In this document: in pieces, positions 16,624-25,184 of the stretch
How positions within the stretch are numbered: the stretch's first letter is position 1
Layout: the number at the start of each line of letters is the position of its first letter
DNA from: Verrucomicrobiaceae bacterium
GTDB lineage: Bacteria > Verrucomicrobiota > Verrucomicrobiia > Verrucomicrobiales > Verrucomicrobiaceae
DNA: 64,000 nucleotides
Direction: 5' to 3'
Assembly (NCBI GenBank): GCA_947458455.1
Contig: CANGYJ010000009.1
Span: 186,001 to 250,000, forward strand
Made by a program: the position numbers and the translations under genes
Notes under the pieces: model-generated
Seen by the model: only the letters and a program-made list of their open reading frames with translations
The model's database searches: none
What the model was told of the DNA's origin: nothing

Positions 16624-16995
16624 ATGAGCCCCCCCCGACCAACGAATGGTTCCGCACGAATCTGCACGACACCATTCACTAGGGCATCGCCGCCATCACC
16701 ATCATCGCTGGCTGGCTGGCTGCTCTCGAATGACAGCATCATCTTCATCCACCGCGCCGAGGATGCGGAGAAAAAGGAAGCCGCCATCGTCCTCGCCATC
16801 CTGCTGCCGCTGGCCGGTGACCTGCAGTTCATGCTGCTGCGCCGGCTTCACGCCCAACTGCCGCCGCATCCCACCATCGTCGGCAACAAGAACCTCCATC
16901 TCATGGCTCTCGGCATGCTGCTTCTCTTGATCGTCATCTGGTGCGTCGTGGCCGATGTGATCACCATCCCGGCGCAGTTCACGTTGAAGAAGTAA
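16624..16995 (+). pseudogene. Broken small membrane-protein gene
   Basis: The 3' part (from about 16720) reads as a sensible protein: 'NDSIIFIHRAEDAEKKEAAIVLAI', then two membrane helices ending 'VVADVITIPAQFTLKK'. The 5' part makes sense only in another frame: 'NEWFRTNLHDTIH', a TAG at 16680-16682, then 'GIAAITIIAGWLAALE'. Three lesions explain this: loss of one C in an 8-C run (16629-16636), the TAG, and one extra GGCT unit in a tandem repeat at about 16709-16721. Removing that unit joins the two parts as 'IIAGWLLSNDSIIF'. It is a pseudogene unless the assembly is wrong. No family was recognised. Confidence 0.6.
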
Positions 16996-17015
16996 AAGCG
17001 GCTCACGGAGGCCGT

Positions 17016-20000
17016 ATGGCTTTCGTGCCAATTCGCCCCGCCAGCCTCATCTTCGCCGCTCTCGCCTCCTCCGCGATGGCGGTGGACTATGCGAAGGACA
17101 TCAAACCGCTGCTCAAGGAGCGCTGCTATGCCTGCCATGGGGCTTTGAAACAAAAAGCCGGCCTCCGCCTCGACACCGTCGCGCTGCTGAAAACCGGCGG
17201 CGACAACGGCGATGCCACGAAGCACCTGCTCGACCGCCTCACCACCACCGACAAAGCCGACCGCATGCCTCCCGAAGGCGAAGGCGCGATGTTCAATGCC
17301 GAGCAAGTGGCCAAAGTGCGTGAATGGCTCGCCGCCGGGGCGCCCGGCCTCACCGATGAACAACCCGAGGCCGATCCGCGGGCTCACTGGGCCTATCAGG
17401 TGCCGAAAAACTCCCACCAGAGCATCGACGCCCTCCACGCCGCGCACCTCGCCGCGAAACAGCTCAAGCCCCAACCCACCGCGCCACATGATGTCTGGCT
17501 CCGCCGTGTCCATTTCGATCTCACCGGCCTCCCACCCTATTCGTCCGATCCATCCGACCTTTCCGATCAGGCCTTGGTAGATCGTTTGCTCTCCTCCCCC
17601 CAGTTCGGCGAACGCTGGGCACGCCACTTCATGGACATCTGGCGCTACTGCGATTGGTATGGCCTCGGTGCCCAGCTCCGCCATTCGCAAAAACATCTCT
17701 GGCACTGGCGTGACTGGATCATCGAAAGCCTCAATGCCGACAAAGGCTATGACCGCATGATCATCGAGCAACTCGCGGCCGACGAGCTCGCGCCGGAGGA
17801 TCGCTCCATGCTGCGTGCCACCGGCTTCCTCGCCCGCAGCTACTACCTCTTCAACCGCACCACCTGGCTTGATGAAACGATCGAGCACACCAGCCGCGCC
17901 TTCCTCGGCCTCACGATGCAGTGCGTGAAGTGCCACGATCACAAATACGACCCCATCGACCAGGCCGACTACTACCGCCTCCGCGCCGTCTTCGAGCCGC
18001 TGCATGTGCGCCTCGATCCCCAGCCCGGCATCACTGATTTCGAAAAGAACGGCCTGCCCCGCGTCTTCGACCTTCACCTCGACCGCGCCACTTACCGCCA
18101 TTTGCGTGGCGATGAGAAGAACGAAGACAAATCCAAGCCCATGACGCCCGGCATCCCCGGCGTGCTCGAATTTGCCTCCTTCACGCCGAAAAGCATCACA
18201 CTCCCGCCAAGCATCGCGAAGCCGTTTTTGCAGCCCTTCGTGCTTCAAGACCACCTCGCGGCTGCCGAAGCAGAAATCGCCGCATTGCAAAAACAACTCC
18301 CCAGCAAGCCCAAAGCCTCGCCAGCCATCACGACGCCCAAAACCATCCTCCGCGATGATTTCGCCAAGCCTCGCCCCGAGGTGTGGAAGGCCGTCTCCGG
18401 CACTTGGAAATATGAAAACGGCTCGCTGCATCAATCCAAGACCGGCATGACGCGTCGCCTCATGAAGCTCACCACGCCGCCTCCAACCGATTTCGATGCC
18501 AAGGTAAGCTTCACCATTCGCGGCGGACAAAAATGGAAATCCGTCGGCCTCGTCTTCGATCTCGCGGAGCACCGAGATGTGCTCGTTTACATGAGCGCTG
18601 TGCAGGGCGGCTCGAAGGTGCAGATCGCTCCCGGCGAAAACGGCCAGGCCAGCTATCCCGCGGGAGGCAGCCATGCCCTGCCATTGAAGGAGAACGAAAC
18701 CCACACGCTTCAAGTCCGCGCTCTCGGCCAGCAGCTCCAGGTCAGCGTCGATGGCAAACAAGTCATCGCCTACACACTCACGAAGCCTCGCCTTCCCGGC
18801 ACGCTCGCGCTCGCCGCCTTCGATGCCGAGGTCGATTTTCACAGCTTCGAACTCGCCACTTTGCCTGCTGATGTGGTGCTCGCCTCGTCGAACACGCCCG
18901 TCATCGAAAAACAACTCGCCGCGGCCAATTTGAAGCCCGCCATGCTTCGCGCCGCCTTCGCCGCCGAAAGCCAGAAGGGCGACAAAGCCCTCGCCAAGGC
19001 CGCCGCGCTCGCGGAAGCCCAATTCAAGCTCGCCAAGGCCGAGGCCGATCTCGCTGCGCTCGATCCCAAGGCCGATGCGAAGAAGCGCAAGGCGGCTCAA
19101 AACGCCGTCGAAGCCGCGAAAAAGAAACTCAACGAGCCCGGCGGCACCTTCACGCCCCTTTTGGCCTCGCTCAAAGCCCAAGAAGGCCCCGATGATCCCG
19201 ACAACGCCAAGGTCCAAACCTATCCCGCCACCAGCACCGGCCGCCGACTCGCCTTCGCGCAATGGATCGCCGACAAACGGAACCCGCTCACCGCCCGCGT
19301 GCTCGTCAATCAAGTGTGGACGCGCCTCACCGCCTCCAGCTTCGTGCCGGATGTGAGCGATTTTGGCCTGCGAGCACCCGCGCCGCTTCAACAAGACATC
19401 CTCGACACCCTCTCCGCTGGCTTCATGGAAAATGGTTGGAGCCTGAAGTGGCTCATCAAGCAGATCGTCCTCAGCGATCTCTACCGCCGCAGCTCCAGCA
19501 ATGCCGCCGCCGATGCTCAAACGCTCGCCACCGATCCCGACAACACCCTCCTCTGGCGCATGAACCCGCGCCGTCTCGAATCCCAATCCGTCCGCGATGC
19601 CCTGCTCGCTCTCGGTGGCAAACTCGACTTCACCCTGGGCGGTCCCAGCCTCGATCCCGACAAGGCTGAAAGTCTCCCGCGACGTTCCCTCTACTTCATC
19701 CAGACGCCCGATACCGAGCACCGCTTCCTCGGCGCTTTCGACAACGCCAACGTCCTCGAATGCTACCGCCGCAACGAAAGCGTCGTCCCTCAGCAGGCCC
19801 TCGCCTTGACCAACAGCCAGCTCAGCCGCGCCACCGCCGAGGCCTTGGCCTCCAAGCTTGCTCCGCTCTCTCCCACTGACTTCATCCGCCGCAGCTTCCT
19901 CACCATTCTCAACCGCCCGCCCACGGACAAAGAGCAGCAAGTCAGCCTTGAAGCCTTCGCTTCACTCAAAAACAACCGTCCGCTCTTCTTGCAGGCCCTG

Positions 20001-20033
20001 TTGAACCACAACGACTTCGTCACGCTGCGGTGA
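17016..20033 (+). CDS. PSCyt1-PSCyt2-DUF1553 cytochrome-like protein
   Basis: The 1005-residue secreted protein starts at 17016 behind a GGAG at 17007-17010. Order of parts: signal peptide; PSCyt1 domain with C37-Y-A-C40-H41; PSCyt2 (DUF1549) domain containing a second haem-type motif C303-V-K-C306-H307; a LamG/DUF1080-like beta-sandwich insert at about 441-611; a Lys/Ala-rich helical linker; and a C-terminal PSD1 (DUF1553) domain at about 711-1005. Proteins of this architecture are abundant in Planctomycetes and Verrucomicrobia and usually sit beside a DUF1501 gene. No DUF1501 gene is present here. Carbohydrate oxidation at the cell surface has been suggested for the family, not shown. Confidence 0.92.
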   Translation: MAFVPIRPASLIFAALASSAMAVDYAKDIKPLLKERCYACHGALKQKAGLRLDTVALLKTGGDNGDATKHLLDRLTTTDKADRMPPEGEGAMFNAEQVAKVREWLAAGAPGLTDEQPEADPRAHWAYQVPKNSHQSIDALHAAHLAAKQLKPQPTAPHDVWLRRVHFDLTGLPPYSSDPSDLSDQALVDRLLSSPQFGERWARHFMDIWRYCDWYGLGAQLRHSQKHLWHWRDWIIESLNADKGYDRMIIEQLAADELAPEDRSMLRATGFLARSYYLFNRTTWLDETIEHTSRAFLGLTMQCVKCHDHKYDPIDQADYYRLRAVFEPLHVRLDPQPGITDFEKNGLPRVFDLHLDRATYRHLRGDEKNEDKSKPMTPGIPGVLEFASFTPKSITLPPSIAKPFLQPFVLQDHLAAAEAEIAALQKQLPSKPKASPAITTPKTILRDDFAKPRPEVWKAVSGTWKYENGSLHQSKTGMTRRLMKLTTPPPTDFDAKVSFTIRGGQKWKSVGLVFDLAEHRDVLVYMSAVQGGSKVQIAPGENGQASYPAGGSHALPLKENETHTLQVRALGQQLQVSVDGKQVIAYTLTKPRLPGTLALAAFDAEVDFHSFELATLPADVVLASSNTPVIEKQLAAANLKPAMLRAAFAAESQKGDKALAKAAALAEAQFKLAKAEADLAALDPKADAKKRKAAQNAVEAAKKKLNEPGGTFTPLLASLKAQEGPDDPDNAKVQTYPATSTGRRLAFAQWIADKRNPLTARVLVNQVWTRLTASSFVPDVSDFGLRAPAPLQQDILDTLSAGFMENGWSLKWLIKQIVLSDLYRRSSSNAAADAQTLATDPDNTLLWRMNPRRLESQSVRDALLALGGKLDFTLGGPSLDPDKAESLPRRSLYFIQTPDTEHRFLGAFDNANVLECYRRNESVVPQQALALTNSQLSRATAEALASKLAPLSPTDFIRRSFLTILNRPPTDKEQQVSLEAFASLKNNRPLFLQALLNHNDFVTLR

Positions 20034-20117
20034 TCACCTCACCTCCAGCCGCACGAAACGGCGGCCGTTGGCACCCATGGGGATGGTGGCTTTGATGACT
20101 TGCTGGGAGCCGATTGA
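20034..20117 (-). pseudogene. C-terminal remnant of a large secreted protein
   Basis: Reading the minus strand gives 'SIGSQQVIKATIPMGANG' followed by 'RRFVRLEVR' and a stop. This matches the extreme C-terminus of the protein at 39262-42294 ('TTQQVKATLPAGTNG' then 'KRFVRLKVTAAE'). Nothing upstream on that strand continues the gene, because the DNA there belongs to the beta-helix gene. Only about 28 codons of the old gene survive, right against the DUF1553 stop codon. Confidence 0.65.
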
Positions 20118-20154
20118 TTCTTGCTGCCTCGCGAATGCATGACATGGAAGAGCC

Positions 20155-22779
20155 ATGCTCAGGATCGCCTATTTTCTCCTCCTCACTTCCCCCCTCTTCG
20201 CCGCTGACCTTGTTTTGAAGCCCGGTAACCTCCCCGCCGTGCTCGAACAAGCTCGCAAGGCACCCAAGCCGGTGCGCATCGTCATGGAACCCGGTGTGCA
20301 TCCGATCACGGAACCCATCACGCTGGGCAAAGACAACTCGCAGGTCACCTGGATCGGTAACGGAGCCACTTTCAGCGGTGGAAAACCAATCACCGGCTGG
20401 GTCAAAGAGGGCGACTTGTGGAAAGCTTCGCTGCCCGATAAGGCGTGGAAGTTTGAGCAGCTCTGGATCAACGGACGCCTCGCGACGCGTGCTCGTTCGC
20501 CGAACAAAGGCTACTTTCACATCACCGATGCTGTGGGTGCGGGAGTGTTCCCGGATTTGACCAAGGACATGAACTTCCATGCCTTCTCCGTCGCTCAGGA
20601 GCCGTATGACATGATCAAGGCGATCCCGGCAGAGCAGCGGGACAATGCTCTGATCACCGTCACGCACGCCTGGGCCGTGGGCCAGTGCCGCATCAAGGCA
20701 TTGGACGATGCGACGCAGGCGGTGCAGATCAAAGGTCGCGCGGCTTATCCCTTCGTCGAGTTCGAGCCGGATCAGCGCTATTGGATGGAGAACTTCCGTG
20801 CGGCGCTGGATGCTCCGGGCGAGTGGTTTCTCGATGCCGCCAAAGGCGAGGTGCTTTATCAGCCGATGGATGGTGAGGACATGACGAAGGCGGAGGTCAT
20901 CGCACCCGTGACGGACAAGTTTCTCGTGATCAGAGGGGCGAAGGACATTCACTTTGAAGGCATCTCGTTTCAGTATGGGCACTACCTGTATCCAGCCGAC
21001 GGTTTGCACGATGGCCAAGCCGCCACGAAGACCGATGGAGCCATTGAGGTCGAGGACAGCAGCGGCATTCGCTTTGAGAACTGTGAAGTCGCTCACGTGG
21101 GACGGCACGCGATCTATTTCAAAAACGGCTGCTCGGACTCGCAGGTCGTGCATTGCCACCTGCATGACCTCGGCGCTGGCGGCGTGCGCATAGGCGAGAC
21201 GAATCGCCCAGCCGATGAGCGCGTGAATCATCACATCGTCGTGGATGATTGCATCATGCAGCACGGTGGGCGGTTGCATCCAAGTGCCTGCGGCGTGGTG
21301 ATGACGCACACGCGTTACTGCTCGGTCAAACATTGCGATATCGGCGACTTTTACTACACCGGCGTCAGCGCGGGCTGGAACTGGGGTTATGGCGACACCT
21401 CCTCGCGCGAGACGCTGCTGGAGAACAATCACATCCATCATCTCGGCTGGGGTTATCTCAGCGACATGGGCGGCTACTACGGCCTAGGCACCTCGCCCGG
21501 CACCGTCCTGCGAGGCAATCATGTGCATCACATCGTCAGCCATCGCTACGGCGGATGGGGGCTCTACAATGATGAAGGCAGCGCCGATACGCTGATGGAA
21601 AACAACCTCGTGCATGACACCTGGAACGCAGGCTTTCATCAGCACTACGGTTACTTCAACACCGTGCGGAACAACATCTTCGCCTTCGGCCACACCGCAC
21701 AGGTGCAGGCCTCACGCAACGAGCCGCGGCTGCGCTTCAAATACGAACGCAACATCGTCGTGTGGGAACCGGATGTGCCGCTGCTCGATGGGGGCGATTG
21801 GAACTGGAAACTCAACGATCCTCCCGGACGCGGCGAGCCGAAAGACACCGCCATCTTCCGCAACAACCTCTACTGGCCTACCGACGGCAAGAAGCCCGCG
21901 TTGCTCACCAAAGCCCACTACACCTGGGACGAATGGCGCAAGCTCGGCCGCGACTCCGGCACGATCTTTGCCGATCCGATGTTCGAAGACCTCGCCAAAC
22001 GCGACTTCCGTCTCAAACCCGGCTCACCTGCTGATAAAATCGGCTTCAAGCCCTGGGACCTCACGCTCGCCGGCGTTCGCAAAGCCGATGCCGCTTGGGT
22101 CGCACTCGCCGCGAAAGGCAGCGTGTATCCGAACTGGGAAACCGATGCCCGTCCTTGGCCGTCACCGCCTTACAAGGTCGATCAGACCTTTGAAACGGCG
22201 CCGCTCGGCGTCATCGGCATCCGCAATGCCAAGTGCGATCGTCCCCGTGAACAGAAAGACGTGGGCGAAGGCTTTGGCGTCAGTGAAGAAGCCGCCTCGC
22301 CCATTGGTGGCGTTTCAAAACGCAGTCTGAAAGCCCAGGACATGCCCGGTCTCGTCCATAGCTACGATCCCGTGCTCGATATCTACCCAAGGTGGGAAGC
22401 TGGCACCTTCCACGTCAGCTTCGACATCATGGCGCAGGAAAGCGCCGGGTGGTTCTTCGAGATGCGCGTGAAAGGCGGCGAGTTCGCCGCTGGACCGTAT
22501 CTTCGCTATCAAAAGGGCAAGCTAGTCGCCAACAATGGAAACAGCCTTTCATTGGCCGACATCAAGCCCCGCGAATGGTGCCGCATCGCCATCACCGCCA
22601 CGACCGGCGCAGGAAAGTATGACCTGACCCTCACCCGTGAGGACGGCACGAAGCAGTCTTTTAAAGACATCCCCTGCAAACCCACCTGGAATGCCGCGAG
22701 CTACCTACTCTTCAGCTCGCTGGCGGACAAAAAAGCCGCTTACTTCATCGACAACGTGAAGCTGGAAAGTTCCCACTAG
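20155..22779 (+). CDS. Secreted parallel beta-helix CAZyme-like protein
   Basis: The 874-residue product has a signal peptide (ending LFAADL). An N-terminal part follows the 'WIGNGATFSGGKPITGW' pattern of pectate-lyase-like folds. Residues about 260-560 form right-handed beta-helix coils, with repeated short strands such as 'IRFENCEVAHVGRHAIYFKN', 'VVHCHLHDLGAGGVRIG' and 'TVLRGNHVHHI'. A C-terminal beta-sandwich covers about 678-874. The arrangement is reminiscent of GH141-type enzymes, which act on fucose- or xylose-containing plant and algal glycans. The exact activity is inference. It follows the DUF1553 gene on the same strand and may share its role in polysaccharide use. Confidence 0.8.
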   Translation: MLRIAYFLLLTSPLFAADLVLKPGNLPAVLEQARKAPKPVRIVMEPGVHPITEPITLGKDNSQVTWIGNGATFSGGKPITGWVKEGDLWKASLPDKAWKFEQLWINGRLATRARSPNKGYFHITDAVGAGVFPDLTKDMNFHAFSVAQEPYDMIKAIPAEQRDNALITVTHAWAVGQCRIKALDDATQAVQIKGRAAYPFVEFEPDQRYWMENFRAALDAPGEWFLDAAKGEVLYQPMDGEDMTKAEVIAPVTDKFLVIRGAKDIHFEGISFQYGHYLYPADGLHDGQAATKTDGAIEVEDSSGIRFENCEVAHVGRHAIYFKNGCSDSQVVHCHLHDLGAGGVRIGETNRPADERVNHHIVVDDCIMQHGGRLHPSACGVVMTHTRYCSVKHCDIGDFYYTGVSAGWNWGYGDTSSRETLLENNHIHHLGWGYLSDMGGYYGLGTSPGTVLRGNHVHHIVSHRYGGWGLYNDEGSADTLMENNLVHDTWNAGFHQHYGYFNTVRNNIFAFGHTAQVQASRNEPRLRFKYERNIVVWEPDVPLLDGGDWNWKLNDPPGRGEPKDTAIFRNNLYWPTDGKKPALLTKAHYTWDEWRKLGRDSGTIFADPMFEDLAKRDFRLKPGSPADKIGFKPWDLTLAGVRKADAAWVALAAKGSVYPNWETDARPWPSPPYKVDQTFETAPLGVIGIRNAKCDRPREQKDVGEGFGVSEEAASPIGGVSKRSLKAQDMPGLVHSYDPVLDIYPRWEAGTFHVSFDIMAQESAGWFFEMRVKGGEFAAGPYLRYQKGKLVANNGNSLSLADIKPREWCRIAITATTGAGKYDLTLTREDGTKQSFKDIPCKPTWNAASYLLFSSLADKKAAYFIDNVKLESSH

Positions 22780-22853
22780 GCCACAAATCGACCTCCGCGC
22801 GGCCATGAGAAGGCTTGACCGCTGACGGGCGATGTGGAGGATGGCGGCGCTTT

Positions 22854-23543
22854 ATGAAAACGACCTCGATTCTGTTATTCGCCATGCTTTGCGGTGCCTC
22901 GATGATGCCCGCAGCGGAGCCGTCGAAACCTGAGACGAAGAAAGAAGAGGTCCCTCAGGCGAAGGAGATCGTTCTATTCGACGGTAAATCGCTCAATGAC
23001 TGGGAGAGCGTGGACATCGGTGCCAGTGGCGCGGTGGAGCTGGAGGGCGGTCTCATGATCATCAATCAGGGTGATAGCATCAGCGGTGCGGTTTATAAAA
23101 AAGCAGCCTCCCTGCCGATGACGAACTACGAGATCTCGCTGGAGGCGAAGCGGCTCGAGGGCGTGGACTTCTTCTGCGGGCTGACCTTTCCCGTGGGCAG
23201 CGTGAAGACCTGCGCCACGCTGGTGTGCGGTGGCTGGGGCGGCGCGGTGACGGGCATTTCCAACATCGACAATCTCGACGCGAGCGAAAACAGCACGAGC
23301 AACTTCGTCCGCTACGAGGACAACAAATGGTATGCGGTGAAGGTGCGTGTGACGCCGGAAAACCTCAGCGTGTGGATCGATGGCAAGCACCTCATCGACC
23401 AAGATCTGAAAGATAAAAAAGTCAACGTGCGCCCCGGCCCCATCGAAAGCTACCTACCGCTCTCGTTCACCACGTATGCGACGACGGCGGCCATCCGAAA
23501 TGTGAAGCTCAAGGTGCTTGAGGAGCCGAAGAAGACTCCATGA
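22854..23543 (+). CDS. Exported DUF1080-like beta-sandwich protein
   Basis: Starting at 22854 gives 229 residues with a signal peptide (ending MMPAAEP) and a short acidic/basic linker. A DUF1080-type domain follows: 'EIVLFDGKSLNDWESVD', 'YEISLEAKRLEGVDFFCGLTFP', 'WYAVKVRVTPENLSVWIDGK'. In this domain the opening FDGKxLxxW is nearly diagnostic. The family binds or modifies disaccharides or keto-sugars. The stop overlaps the start of the next gene (ATGA), so it is translationally coupled to a lipase-like lipoprotein. Confidence 0.85.
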   Translation: MKTTSILLFAMLCGASMMPAAEPSKPETKKEEVPQAKEIVLFDGKSLNDWESVDIGASGAVELEGGLMIINQGDSISGAVYKKAASLPMTNYEISLEAKRLEGVDFFCGLTFPVGSVKTCATLVCGGWGGAVTGISNIDNLDASENSTSNFVRYEDNKWYAVKVRVTPENLSVWIDGKHLIDQDLKDKKVNVRPGPIESYLPLSFTTYATTAAIRNVKLKVLEEPKKTP

Positions 23544-25177
23544 GGCTTTCCAGTCTCGGTTGGAGCCTCAGCCTTCTTTTCCTGGCATCCTGCGGCAGTA
23601 CAAGATCACGCCGCGATGGCGTCACCGAGCCGCTGACGGCCCGTGCAAAGCATCACCTGGCCTCGGAACTGGAGCAAATGGCAGCGGGGTGGGACGGCAT
23701 GACACGCGGGAAGGCACGCGACCGCCGCCAAGCCGAGGAAAACTATGAGCAGGCACTGGCGGATTTCCTCAAAGCCTGGTCGAAGGCACAGAGTCCGCGT
23801 GACTGGCAGAATGGGCAGGAGTTTCAGCGATCGGAAAAGGGCACTCGCTTCGTGGTGGAGCTGGACAAGGCAGATACCAAGCGGCCTAGGGCATCCCCAA
23901 TCGAATACGATGACTTCATCATGCCACGCAGTGTGGTCCCTCATTCTGAAGATACGGAGGCCGTGCGAGCAGGCGTAGGCGTGCCCATCGTAGGCCGGGT
24001 GGAGCGCACGGAGGCGGTGAAGGCGGAAATGCCCTTCCTACCACCGAAAGGCGGCAATGACACGCTGACGGCCACGATGCACTTCACCGCCAAGGCACCC
24101 GATGGCTCACGGCGCTGCCACCTGCGCCTGCATGACACCTTGAACACGGATACCGTGGAGGCACCCGGCGGCGAAAGACAGCTCGCGGCTCATTTCACGG
24201 CTCCAAAACACCTCGCGCTGTCGAGGCGGGCTTTCGGACTCGTTTCGTTACAGGGCCTGCTGTATCCCGAAAAAGCCCTCGGTGACTGCCAGCTCTACCG
24301 CATGGATGCCTATGATCCGAACCGCATCCCGGTCGTGTTTGTCCATGGGCTGATGAGTGATCCCCACATCTGGCTGAACGCGGTGAATGCCATCTGCGCC
24401 AATCCCGTGCTGCGCAAAAAATACCAGCTGTGGTATTTCCTTTATCCCACCGCCATGGGCGTGCCGCAGGCGGCGGCGATGCTGCGCCAGTCTCTTGAGG
24501 CGGCACAAAATCACTTTGATCCCGATCACAATGATCCCGGCATGCGCCGCATGGTACTGGTGGGTCACAGCATGGGCGGACTACTCAGCCGTATGCAGGT
24601 CACGGACAGCGGCAGCCACCTGTGGGACGGCATTTTCCGCAAACCTCCCGCGCAGATGAATGTGAGCGAGGAAGTCCGCGCCAACATGACCGCCGCCCTC
24701 TTCGTCAAACCACTGCCGTATATCGAGCGGGTGATCTTCATCGCCACACCGCATCGCGGCAGCACCATCGCCAGCCTGAACATCGTACGCCGCCTCACCT
24801 CGCTGATCCGCATCCCGCTCGATTCACTCACCATTGTGAATCAGATCCTCTACGGCAACACGGATGCCCTTTCCCCACAAATCACGAAGTGGGGCGTCTT
24901 TTCCTTCGTCAGCATCGGCATGCTTTCGGAGCAGCATCCCTTCCTCAAAGGCCTGGATCAAACGCGGCCCGCCGTCTCCCACCACTCCGTCATTGGGGAC
25001 CGAGGCCGCCGAGGTCCGCCTGAGCAGTCTGGAGATGGTGTGGTGCCTTATTGGAGTTCGCATCTCGACACCGCGAAGAGCGAGCAGATGGTGCCGCATG
25101 GCCACGGCTGCGTGGAGGATCGCGAGGTGGTGCAGGAAGTCGTGCGGCTGCTCAAAGAGCATCTTCGCTCGAAATGA
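23540..25177 (+). CDS. Lipase-like alpha/beta-hydrolase lipoprotein
   Basis: The 545-residue protein has a lipobox (FLASC) and a long N-terminal helical and beta region (about 25-250). An alpha/beta-hydrolase domain follows with 'IPVVFVHGLMSDPHIW', the nucleophile elbow VGHSMGG (Ser344), 'IATPHRGS', and a late His in 'MVPHGHGCVEDREV'. The PHRGS segment is typical of triacylglycerol-lipase/PGAP1-like enzymes. It probably sits in a membrane leaflet facing the periplasm or outside. It overlaps the upstream gene by 4 bases and converges on folC with a 7-base gap. Confidence 0.85.
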   Translation: MRLSSLGWSLSLLFLASCGSTRSRRDGVTEPLTARAKHHLASELEQMAAGWDGMTRGKARDRRQAEENYEQALADFLKAWSKAQSPRDWQNGQEFQRSEKGTRFVVELDKADTKRPRASPIEYDDFIMPRSVVPHSEDTEAVRAGVGVPIVGRVERTEAVKAEMPFLPPKGGNDTLTATMHFTAKAPDGSRRCHLRLHDTLNTDTVEAPGGERQLAAHFTAPKHLALSRRAFGLVSLQGLLYPEKALGDCQLYRMDAYDPNRIPVVFVHGLMSDPHIWLNAVNAICANPVLRKKYQLWYFLYPTAMGVPQAAAMLRQSLEAAQNHFDPDHNDPGMRRMVLVGHSMGGLLSRMQVTDSGSHLWDGIFRKPPAQMNVSEEVRANMTAALFVKPLPYIERVIFIATPHRGSTIASLNIVRRLTSLIRIPLDSLTIVNQILYGNTDALSPQITKWGVFSFVSIGMLSEQHPFLKGLDQTRPAVSHHSVIGDRGRRGPPEQSGDGVVPYWSSHLDTAKSEQMVPHGHGCVEDREVVQEVVRLLKEHLRSK

Positions 25178-25184
25178 CGCAGCC

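Noticed and set aside
16680..16682. In-frame TAG as a pyrrolysine or programmed readthrough codon
   Set aside because: Two frameshifts flank it and no Pyl machinery or downstream structure is visible, so decay is simpler.
16848..19940. A 1030-codon open frame on the minus strand opposite the DUF1553 gene
   Set aside because: It is a shadow of a GC-rich gene. Its translation is rich in Gly/Glu/Ala/Arg and has no domain, whereas the plus strand gives a clear PSCyt1/DUF1549/DUF1553 protein with a signal peptide.
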